The notes beneath the pieces are model-generated. The model did no database searches. It saw only the letters and a list, made by a program, of their open reading frames with translations, and had not been told where the DNA came from. Below, one piece after another: positions 45,679 through 51,551 of a DNA stretch of 64,000 bases. The position numbers and the translations under genes are program-made. The first letter of the stretch is position 1. Every line of letters begins with the position of its first letter. The stretch comes from an uncultured Prevotella sp. (GTDB lineage Bacteria; Bacteroidota; Bacteroidia; Bacteroidales; Bacteroidaceae). Location: NCBI GenBank assembly GCA_902800365.1, contig CADCEF010000001.1, positions 164,711 to 228,710 on the forward strand. Reading direction: 5' to 3'.

Positions 45679-46264
45679 CGAAGATAAAAACAAACCCCAA
45701 CAGCATGCTGGCGTAAACCAGTATGCATACATCTGGAACTATAATGCGCATGTGGAGCATCAGCATAATTACTATGGTGGCAAGCCCGAAACAGAGACTG
45801 ATGAGAAACCGACTGCCCAGCTGATAGACTTTAAGTTCTTCAAGGCTGACAAGTTCGACACTATGGAGCGTCAACAGGTGCTACGATCGGCTGTCAATGG
45901 TATGCTGCCGAGAATGGATACCGAGTCGGGGCGTGATTGGGTGGCTGTCTACATCGCGTACCATTATTATATGGAACGCGAACTGATAATGAAGTGTCAT
46001 GCCGATTTCTTTGCTGATATCGACCGCTTGCTGCCTGGGGTACTAAAGCGTGTGAATACTGCTGAGACTGGAGCCGACAAACGCTACAAGGCGTATACCG
46101 ACACGCTGAGGCTTGAGTGCAAGTGCTGGTTTATACTTAATGAATGTCTACCGCCAATGCAGGAATGGACATCAGCGAAATATCCGTATCCTTTAGATGA
46201 TGACAGACGGAAACGGATACAAAAACTGGTAATAGAAATCTATCAAAGACTGAAGAAATCATAA
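45671..46264 (+). CDS. Uncharacterised protein, second of an overlapping gene pair
   Basis: A 197-residue cytoplasmic protein of unknown family. The N-terminal 40 residues are hydrophilic and contain WNYNAHVEHQHNYYGG, echoing NYNAHVDDQNNNF in its upstream partner. The rest is a predicted helical domain with FFKADKFDTMERQQVLRSAV, YIAYHYYMERELIMK, and LECKCWFILNECLPPMQEW. The start overlaps the upstream stop. An 11-bp-stem terminator begins within its last codons. No enzymatic motif was found. It may be a two-component effector/adaptor or regulatory pair carried by the island. Confidence 0.62.
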   Translation: MNNEDKNKPQQHAGVNQYAYIWNYNAHVEHQHNYYGGKPETETDEKPTAQLIDFKFFKADKFDTMERQQVLRSAVNGMLPRMDTESGRDWVAVYIAYHYYMERELIMKCHADFFADIDRLLPGVLKRVNTAETGADKRYKAYTDTLRLECKCWFILNECLPPMQEWTSAKYPYPLDDDRRKRIQKLVIEIYQRLKKS

Positions 46265-46280
46265 TCTTCAGTCTTTTTTT
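46246..46280 (+). terminator. Rho-independent terminator overlapping the end of the gene pair
   Basis: AAGACTGAAGA (46246-46256) and TCTTCAGTCTT (46265-46275) form a perfect 11-bp stem followed by Ts. The stop codon of the preceding gene lies in the loop. Confidence 0.85.
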
Positions 46281-46387
46281 ATCCCTTTATTTCGTGCGCT
46301 TCGTGCGAAGTGTGGCTTATTCTTCGTGTGCTTCGTGTGGGCTCAGGATAAGCCGATTTTTTCCTTCAATACGTGTGTTTTTAGTCA

Positions 46388-46570
46388 TAATTTTGCAGTG
46401 CGTTCTTGAGGCTGCGCCTCGAAAATCGTTCTTTGACATGCTGCTACCAAAATCACCTCCCGAACGGCGGGAGGGGATATTACTGCGTATATGTGCATGT
46501 ATACGCATGCGTGCTTAGGCGCGCGTACATTATTAACTTAATTATTAACTTTCTAAAATACTTATTTATT
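46388..46570 (+). promoter_or_regulatory. Promoter and long structured leader of the antirepressor gene
   Basis: TAATTTTG (46388-46395) fits the -7 consensus and is followed by a leader of about 165 nt with three stems: GAGGC-tgc-GCCTC, CCTCCCG-aacgg-CGGGAGG, and GCGTATA-tgtgcatg-TATACGC. The rest of the 306-bp gap (46265-46387) holds the preceding terminator, a degenerate CTTCGTG(C/T)G direct repeat and a GGCTTAT/ATAAGCC inverted pair. The last stem and its GCATGCGTGC continuation look like operator half-sites. No regulator is assigned. Confidence 0.4.
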
Positions 46571-47293
46571 ATGATTACAACAACAGTTATTTCAGAAACA
46601 ACTACACGTTTATCAACCCGTAAGGCTGCAAAGCGCAGTGAGCAGGAGGAGTTGCGAATGTCTTCGCTCGACATTGCTGAGCTCTGCGGGAAACAACATT
46701 TCCATGTGATGGAGGCCATCAGAAAGATGGAGCCTGCATGGCAGAAAGTATCGTCATCGAAATTTCGATTATCATCCCGAAAGATAATCCAGCCGAATGG
46801 AGGAGTTCGTGAATACCCCTGTTACAAACTCACCAAAACCGAGACTCTCTACATCGCTACCAAGTTTAAAGATGACATGCGAGCCAAGCTGGTGCTGCGA
46901 TGGGAGGAGCTGGAGCGAGAGAGACTTGGCGACAGACAGCAGTTGGCGCTGCCAAGTCCGCAGAAGATTCTGGCGATGGCCGACAATATAGTTGGTGAGG
47001 GGTTGCGAATACTGAACGAGGCGGCCGAGGACACGCTGACCGCTACACAGGTGGCCAAGACGTTCAACATGACAACACTCGACTTCAATGCTGTGCTGCG
47101 CGACATGGGCATACAATATCGTCGCAACGGTCGTTGGAACCTGAGCGACGATCTGCAAGGCCGAGGCTACACTGCCGAACGTACCCACGTGAGCTACTCG
47201 CTGAAAGGTGAGAAGAAGATACACCACTACATGACGTGGACGCTGGAAGGCTTGCGATTCCTGAACTCAAAACTTGGTTACCCAAATTTTTAG
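46571..47293 (+). CDS. Phage-type antirepressor: Rha domain plus KilA-C (ANT) domain
   Basis: A 240-residue DNA-binding protein. The ATG at 46571 is chosen because the long upstream frame translates a structured, non-coding leader. The N-terminal Rha-type domain contains MSSLDIAELCGKQHFHVMEA and YPCYKLTKTETLYIATKF. A C-terminal KilA-C/antirepressor domain contains TATQVAKTFNMTTLDFNAVL and LRDMGIQYRRNGRWNLSDDL, then YMTWTLEGLRFL. Proteins of this build relieve repression in temperate phages. It starts a short series (61-codon ORF, DUF3127-like, DUF3987) that looks phage-derived or satellite-derived. Confidence 0.87.
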   Translation: MITTTVISETTTRLSTRKAAKRSEQEELRMSSLDIAELCGKQHFHVMEAIRKMEPAWQKVSSSKFRLSSRKIIQPNGGVREYPCYKLTKTETLYIATKFKDDMRAKLVLRWEELERERLGDRQQLALPSPQKILAMADNIVGEGLRILNEAAEDTLTATQVAKTFNMTTLDFNAVLRDMGIQYRRNGRWNLSDDLQGRGYTAERTHVSYSLKGEKKIHHYMTWTLEGLRFLNSKLGYPNF

Positions 47294-47299
47294 CGAGCG

Positions 47300-47485
47300 A
47301 TGGCAGGAATAAAACGAAAAGAGTATCTGCAGTATCTGGCTGAGACTCGCGACCGAGAGTTCCGGATGAAGGACGCGGGATACCAGGTGGTGCACAAGAG
47401 CATCGAAGAAATTCGCGCCGAATTTGAAAGCAAATTCGGAAGCATTTATTACATTCCTCCTCCTTGTCATCTCGACCAAGCGTAG
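47300..47485 (+). CDS. Small hypothetical protein with repeat-derived C-terminus
   Basis: A 61-codon ORF starting 6 nt after the antirepressor stop: MAGIKRKEYLQYLAETRDRE, charged and helical to about residue 53. The last residues (PPCHLDQA) are encoded by the left arm of composite repeat copy 2, whose TAG provides the stop. The original gene was therefore probably longer, or ended elsewhere, before the repeat arrived. Unknown family. Confidence 0.5.
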   Translation: MAGIKRKEYLQYLAETRDREFRMKDAGYQVVHKSIEEIRAEFESKFGSIYYIPPPCHLDQA

Positions 47486-47620
47486 CGCGTGGAGAGATCT
47501 CATCAGTTGGCGCTTTGCGCCAAGCGGCAAGCCGCAGAGATTCCTCGACTACGCTCGGAATGACAGGTGGAGGGGGTGGCGCTCGGGATGACAATGGAGG
47601 GGGTGGCGCTCGGGATGACA
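47465..47620. repeat. Composite palindromic repeat, copy 2
   Basis: The A arm (47465-47501, TGTCATCTCGACCAAGCG onward) and the core TTGGCGC-ttt-GCGCCAA / GCGGC-aa-GCCGC are followed by the B arm (47537-47565, GAGATTCCTCGACTACGCTC onward). Then come two 27-bp tandem units each ending GCTCGGGATGACA (47581-47593, 47608-47620). It lies between the 61-codon ORF, whose 3' end it overlaps, and the DUF3127-like gene. Confidence 0.8.
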
Positions 47621-47678
47621 ATGGTGGGGGTGGAAAATGTAAGAGTTTAAAAATTTAATAATGTAAAAATTGACAATT

Positions 47679-47966
47679 ATGAATACAATGATTTTGAGAG
47701 TAAAGAAGTGCGGGGCGATGACTACCGTGCAGAGTGAGAAAAGTGAAAACGGTGTGCTGAACAAGCGCACGTTAGTGTTACAAGAACTTGGAGGTAAGTA
47801 CGAAGACAGCTATGTGGTTACAGCACTTGGCAATCTGGCCACCATCGAGTGGGCCGAGGGCGAACTGGTTGTAGCCAATCTGAGATTCCAGACTCGCGAG
47901 TACAACGGACAGGTGTTTATGGACGTAATCGCAAACGAACTGGTAAAGGAAGGCGGTCGTAGATGA
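47679..47966 (+). CDS. DUF3127-like (OB-fold, ssDNA-binding-like) protein
   Basis: A 95-residue protein; ATG at 47679 rather than the TTG at 47670. The pattern RTLVLQELGGKYEDSYVVTA, then AEGELVVANLRFQTREYNGQ and VFMDV, is that of DUF3127. This is a small Bacteroidetes family with an OB-fold-like build resembling single-stranded-DNA-binding proteins. Its 3' end overlaps the start of the DUF3987 gene by 4 bp, so the two are translationally coupled. An accessory role in replication of a mobile element is inferred from this pairing. Confidence 0.7.
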   Translation: MNTMILRVKKCGAMTTVQSEKSENGVLNKRTLVLQELGGKYEDSYVVTALGNLATIEWAEGELVVANLRFQTREYNGQVFMDVIANELVKEGGRR

Positions 47967-50521
47967 TCTACCGTATAACCGTAATTAATGGACGAAAATA
48001 TGCGACAGCGGTAAAGAGTCGCAAAGAGTTTCTGGCACTGCGCGATAGTAGTGAAAACCTTGACAATTTGGCTAAAGCCCGACAGGGTGATGAGGCGGCA
48101 AAGCGTAACCTTGTGCAGTTTGCATATAACCTTGGCCATGTTGACGGACTGATAGCTGGATGCAAGAGCATAGGTAGCTTTTTTTTTCACGACATCGACT
48201 GCTACGATATGTCGCAGAGTGAGTCTATCTGTCAGCAGATACTCTCGAAGAAAGACGAGATTGGCTTAATGATGCTGGAGCGCAGTGCCAGCGGCGGATG
48301 GCATTTGGTGTGCAAGCGAGTGCCCGGCACTACCATCTTGGAGAACCAGGTACGTGTAGCGTGTGCGCTTAAAGTGGGCGATATGGACAATAACGCTCGC
48401 GATTTGCAGAGGGTGGTGTTTGGAACAAGTGGGTCGCCTGAAGACTTGATTTATCTTGACAACAATCTGTTTGATGAGCCGATGACTACCGAAGAGTGTG
48501 AGGCGGAGTATGTGCGGTTGAAAGAGCGCGAACGCAATGGTGAAGAACAATTGCCTCCTGGCGCCAAGAAGGCGAATAAGCACTACCGCCCGTGGGAGGA
48601 GGAGAATTTAGCAACGGACTACAGGACTGACAGGACTGATTCTGCTGCCCCCTCTCAAAAAGAAAAAGTCCTTAAGTCCTGCAGTCCGTTGCAAAAAGAA
48701 TACCCCGACAACTATCACGGCATACCGTTTACTGCCATTCTCAAGAAGTATTGGGAGTTGAATAATGGCGGGTTTGAGCCTAACGTGGGCGATAGAGATA
48801 CGTTGACATTCCAGTTGGCGAGCGACTTGAGGCACATCTGCGGGCGCAGCGCGGAGTGGCTGGATCAGGTGATACCTTGTTATGACGGGTTCCCGATAGA
48901 GGAGAAACGTCAGAAAATAGCCAATGCTCTGAAGTCAAGCTACGAAGGTATGCCTGGACGCTTGAAAACAGTGTTGGATGCGCTGGAAGGTAGAATGCCA
49001 GCCCTGTCATCTCGACCAAGTACTTCTTCCCCTTCCTTGTCATCTCGACCAAGCGAAGCGCGTGGAGAGATCTCATGGATCTCTGAAAGAGATTCCTCGA
49101 CTTCTTGCGTCCTTTCAGTAGCAAGCGACCAGAGGTCGAGCGCGCTCGGAATGACAGGTGGGGGTGGTGTGCTCGGAATGACAAATGGTGAGGGGATGCT
49201 CGACATGACAAATGGGGAGGGCGAGCCAAGCTCGGACTTGTCAAGGCTCTTCGCCAGCAAAACGCCGCCCGCGATTCCTGATAAGCGCCCCAAACTGGTA
49301 GACGCGGTGTTGTGCAACACGCCGCAGAAGTATAAGGCTACTGTGGCTCAGGCTATGTTCCCCGGACTGATGGCGTATCCCAAGAACCTTAGTTTCGTGT
49401 ATATCGACAATCAGGTGCGCGAACTGCGTGCCAACTGCCTGATAGTGGCTGGAACAGGCTCGGGTAAAGACTCTTGTACCAAACAACCGCTGGCTCATCT
49501 CATTGCAGATATGAAGGCTCGCGACGAGGAGAACCGCAGGCGACTGAAGGAGTTTAACGACGAGTATAACTCGAAGGCGGCCAACAAGCAGAAACCGCAG
49601 CGCCCTGCCGACTTGATTATCCAGACCATCAAGAGCGATATAACCAAGGCGGCCCTTGTGCAGCGAATGGACGAGGCACAAGGCGCGCCGCTCTATGTGC
49701 GCATAAACGAGCTGGAGCAGTGGGATAAGATTGAAGGTGCATCGGGCCGTGGCAACCAGTTTACCACGCTGAAACTCTGCGACGACGAGGGCAACGACTA
49801 CGGAACCGACCGCGCTGGTACTCAGAGTGTTACGGGCTCGGGCAGTCTGCATCTGAACTGGAATGCCAACACCACAACGGCCAAGGCCATAAAGTATTTC
49901 CGCTATGTGCTGACCGACGGTCCTATCTCGCGCCTGTGTCTGGCTACAATCCCAGAGGAAGAGGTGGGTGCAGAGATTTCGGTGTTTGGTACGTACGGAG
50001 AGAAGTACGATGCTGCGCTTAAGCCCTATATCGAGAACCTGAAAGCTGCCACAGGCGTGATTGACTGCAAGGAGGCTAAGAAGTTGGCAAGAAAGCTGAA
50101 GGATGAATGTGCAGATTTTGCACGTTTATCTCAAGACAGAGTGTTCGACAACCTGTCGCATCGTGCCTTAGTGATAGCATTCCGCAAAGCATGTATGCTA
50201 TATGCAGCCAACGGCATGAAGTGGGAAAAGTCTATTGAGACGTTTTGCCGCTGGAGCCTCTATTACGACCTCTATATTAAGATGACGATATTTGGCGACC
50301 TGATTCGTCATGCTGACGACGACATTCCTACATCAAAGCGTGGTCCTCAGAGCTTGTTGGCTCTGTTGCCTGCCGAGTTTACAGTGGAGGATGCAAGGTG
50401 CGTACGCCTGCAACAAGGCATGGACGCAGAGCATACCCTCACAATGATACGAAATTGGAAAAGTCGCCATTTTGTGTATCAAATATCAGATATCAGTTTT
50501 AGGAAAAACATTAAACATTAA
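47963..50521 (+). CDS. VirE-N / DUF3987 protein with repeat-encoded insert and altered C-terminus
   Basis: An 852-residue protein of the Bacteroidales 'VirE' type. It has a VirE-N/primase-like N-terminal domain (about 1-190, with SFFFHDIDCYDMS and RSASGGWHLVCKR), a linker, and a helical domain (about 250-345). A DUF3987-type P-loop region follows (about 430-830) with NCLIVAGTGSGKDSCTKQPL as a Walker-A-like motif. Residues about 348-416 are encoded by composite repeat copy 3 (SSRPSEARGEIS ... LGMTGGGG). The last residues (VYQISDISF) come from the TGTATCAAATATCAG repeat, replacing the family's normal end. It is translationally coupled to the DUF3127-like gene. Function unknown; DNA handling is likely. 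It may still fold, since both changes are at a linker and the extreme C-terminus. Confidence 0.78.
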   Translation: MIYRITVINGRKYATAVKSRKEFLALRDSSENLDNLAKARQGDEAAKRNLVQFAYNLGHVDGLIAGCKSIGSFFFHDIDCYDMSQSESICQQILSKKDEIGLMMLERSASGGWHLVCKRVPGTTILENQVRVACALKVGDMDNNARDLQRVVFGTSGSPEDLIYLDNNLFDEPMTTEECEAEYVRLKERERNGEEQLPPGAKKANKHYRPWEEENLATDYRTDRTDSAAPSQKEKVLKSCSPLQKEYPDNYHGIPFTAILKKYWELNNGGFEPNVGDRDTLTFQLASDLRHICGRSAEWLDQVIPCYDGFPIEEKRQKIANALKSSYEGMPGRLKTVLDALEGRMPALSSRPSTSSPSLSSRPSEARGEISWISERDSSTSCVLSVASDQRSSALGMTGGGGVLGMTNGEGMLDMTNGEGEPSSDLSRLFASKTPPAIPDKRPKLVDAVLCNTPQKYKATVAQAMFPGLMAYPKNLSFVYIDNQVRELRANCLIVAGTGSGKDSCTKQPLAHLIADMKARDEENRRRLKEFNDEYNSKAANKQKPQRPADLIIQTIKSDITKAALVQRMDEAQGAPLYVRINELEQWDKIEGASGRGNQFTTLKLCDDEGNDYGTDRAGTQSVTGSGSLHLNWNANTTTAKAIKYFRYVLTDGPISRLCLATIPEEEVGAEISVFGTYGEKYDAALKPYIENLKAATGVIDCKEAKKLARKLKDECADFARLSQDRVFDNLSHRALVIAFRKACMLYAANGMKWEKSIETFCRWSLYYDLYIKMTIFGDLIRHADDDIPTSKRGPQSLLALLPAEFTVEDARCVRLQQGMDAEHTLTMIRNWKSRHFVYQISDISFRKNIKH
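49005..49210. repeat. Composite palindromic repeat, copy 3 (inside the DUF3987 coding region)
   Basis: The short A-arm copy at 49005-49020 is followed by the full A arm at 49038-49074. The B arm spans 49089-49156 and is interrupted by about 40 bp, followed by two end copies GCTCGGAATGACA (49171-49183) and GCTCGACATGACA (49198-49210). The whole element is open in the frame of the host gene. Confidence 0.8.
50475..50501 (+). repeat. Copy of the 27-nt terminal repeat at the end of the DUF3987 gene
   Basis: TGTATCAAATATCAGATATC plus seven more bases is identical to the left end of the 40803-40976 element. It encodes the last residues of the DUF3987 protein. Confidence 0.75.
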
Positions 50522-50614
50522 ACATTAAACATTAAAGATTCTTGGCGTAGCCAAGCGGCAAAGCCGAGCGAAAGATTAAAGATTAAACATTAAACATTAA
50601 AGATTAAACATTAA
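50508..50614. repeat. ATTAAAC microrepeat tract with embedded mini-hairpin
   Basis: Eleven or so copies of a 9-nt CATTAAA-type unit (ATTAAACATTAAAGATTAAA) fill the gap before the M15 peptidase gene. They are interrupted at 50542-50574 by TTGGC-gta-GCCAA and CGGC-aaa-GCCG mini-hairpins, a near copy of 43235-43264. Shorter runs of the same unit precede other genes (2918-2945, 21460-21480, 40611-40625). Confidence 0.6.
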
Positions 50615-51259
50615 ATGGAACAGATAATTCAGTTGAATAGTAATGCAAAACTCTCCGAGCATTTTACGCTCGGGGAGTTCACCCGAAGCAGTAGTCATCC
50701 CGAAGTGTATAACATCCCCAGTCATGAGGCGATTGAGAACATGAAGCGATTATGCGTGTGGCTAGAGGAGCTGCGGAAGCGGTACAACGACAAGTATGTC
50801 GTTGTTAAAGGAGATTCCTCGGCTTCGCTCGGAATGACAGGTGGGAGTAAGGCGCTCGGAATGACAGGTGGGGGTGGTACGCTCGACATGACATCATCCT
50901 CCTTGTCATCTCTACCAAGTGCTTCTTCCCCTTCCTTGTCATCTCGACCAAGCGAAGCGCGTGGAGAGATCTCTGAAGAGCCTATCAGGCTCAACTCAGG
51001 GTATCGTAGTCCACAGTTGAATAGGGCGATTGGTGGGGTGAGCAATAGCAATCATTTGACGGGGTGTGCGGTGGATATCCGTGTGGAGAATATGGAACAA
51101 CTTATCCGCTATGCGGCTATCCTGCTCGACATCAGCAACGAAACGCACCAAGACTTTGATGAACTGCTGATAGAGAAAAATCGCTACGGCGCCATCTGGC
51201 TGCATTTCGCCGTGCGGCCATCCCATAATCGCCGCAAGGTTAGACTGATACAGGCGTAA
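50615..51259 (+). CDS. M15-type peptidoglycan peptidase with repeat-encoded insert
   Basis: A 214-residue Peptidase_M15_3-like protein (D-Ala-D-Ala carboxypeptidase/endolysin fold). The N-terminal LSEHFTLGEFTRSSSH is the family start. The catalytic part has LNSGYRSPQLNRAIGGVSNS and NHLTGCAVDIR, supplying the metal-binding His and Asp, and a later WLHFAVRP His. No signal peptide is seen, as in many phage-type lysins of this family. Residues about 66-121 (SSASLGMTGG ... SSRPSEARGEIS) are encoded by composite repeat copy 4 and split the domain just before the SGYRSP strand. Activity is uncertain. It lies at the right end of the island, after an ATTAAAC tract. Confidence 0.83.
   Translation: MEQIIQLNSNAKLSEHFTLGEFTRSSSHPEVYNIPSHEAIENMKRLCVWLEELRKRYNDKYVVVKGDSSASLGMTGGSKALGMTGGGGTLDMTSSSLSSLPSASSPSLSSRPSEARGEISEEPIRLNSGYRSPQLNRAIGGVSNSNHLTGCAVDIRVENMEQLIRYAAILLDISNETHQDFDELLIEKNRYGAIWLHFAVRPSHNRRKVRLIQA
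50811..50973. repeat. Composite palindromic repeat, copy 4 (inside the M15 peptidase coding region)
   Basis: The order is permuted relative to copies 2 and 3. The B arm comes first (50811-50839), then two end copies (50854-50866, 50881-50893), a short A-arm copy (50904-50919), and the full A arm (50937-50973). The 3' 70 bp are nearly identical to the start of copy 3, including the GCTTCTTCCCCTTCC spacer. Confidence 0.8.
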
Positions 51260-51289
51260 GGCAACCAACAGCACCGCTACCAACAATGT

Positions 51290-51430
51290 AAAAAAACAGC
51301 GCCACTCATCACGAGCGGCGCCTTTTCTTTTACTTTACCAACTAATAAACCTAAAACCAATACTTCAAAATTAAAACCTAAATCTTTTACTCTAACTAAA
51401 AACAATATAACTAACGTATCCCAAATTTTC
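51290..51430 (-). ncRNA. Possible small RNA antisense to the end of the island
   Basis: In the 292-bp gap 51260-51551 the minus strand has TACCTTTG (51436-51443), then about 100 bp of gene-free AT-rich sequence. A hairpin (51299-51321) and seven Ts (51290-51296) follow. The stem has a G-T pair on the minus strand where the plus strand would have an A-C mismatch, favouring minus-strand function. The predicted RNA is about 140 nt. No -33 box was recognised and no homologue is known to me. Confidence 0.35.
51299..51330 (+). terminator. Terminator after the M15 peptidase gene (bidirectional)
   Basis: GCGCCACTC / GAGCGGCGC (51299-51307 and 51313-51321), followed by CTTTTCTTTT on the plus strand and TTTTTTT on the minus strand. 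A similar half-sequence, GGCGCCACTCATCGCGAGC, occurs near 12540. Confidence 0.7.
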
Positions 51431-51489
51431 TGAGGCAAAGGTACGATAGTTTCAATAGGAAGACGATAAAAAATGATTCAAAAAATAAA

Positions 51490-51536
51490 AAAAATCGTTC
51501 ATTGTAACAATAATACATGCAATGAACGATTTTTTA
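51490..51536. terminator. Bidirectional terminator of the fructan operon
   Basis: AAAAAATCGTTCATTG (51490-51505) and its exact reverse complement (51521-51536) form a 16-bp perfect stem with A/T flanks. It lies 16 bp beyond the GH32 stop on the minus strand. Confidence 0.85.
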
Positions 51537-51551
51537 TTGTGACTGATAATA

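Noticed and set aside
46294-46518. 74-codon plus-strand ORF and its antisense 63-codon ORF before the antirepressor
   Set aside because: The region is a structured leader with stems and degenerate CTTCGTG repeats; neither ORF resembles a protein.
47537-47640. Tandem GGTGGCGCTCGGGATGACA-type units, considered as a CRISPR array
   Set aside because: Only two to three units, spacers are near-identical and too short, units belong to the composite palindromic repeats, and no cas gene is present.
47464-47658. 64-codon ORF across composite repeat copy 2 as a real gene
   Set aside because: It is purely repeat-derived (SSRPSVARGEIS, LGMTGGGGG); its openness reflects the repeat's own open frame.
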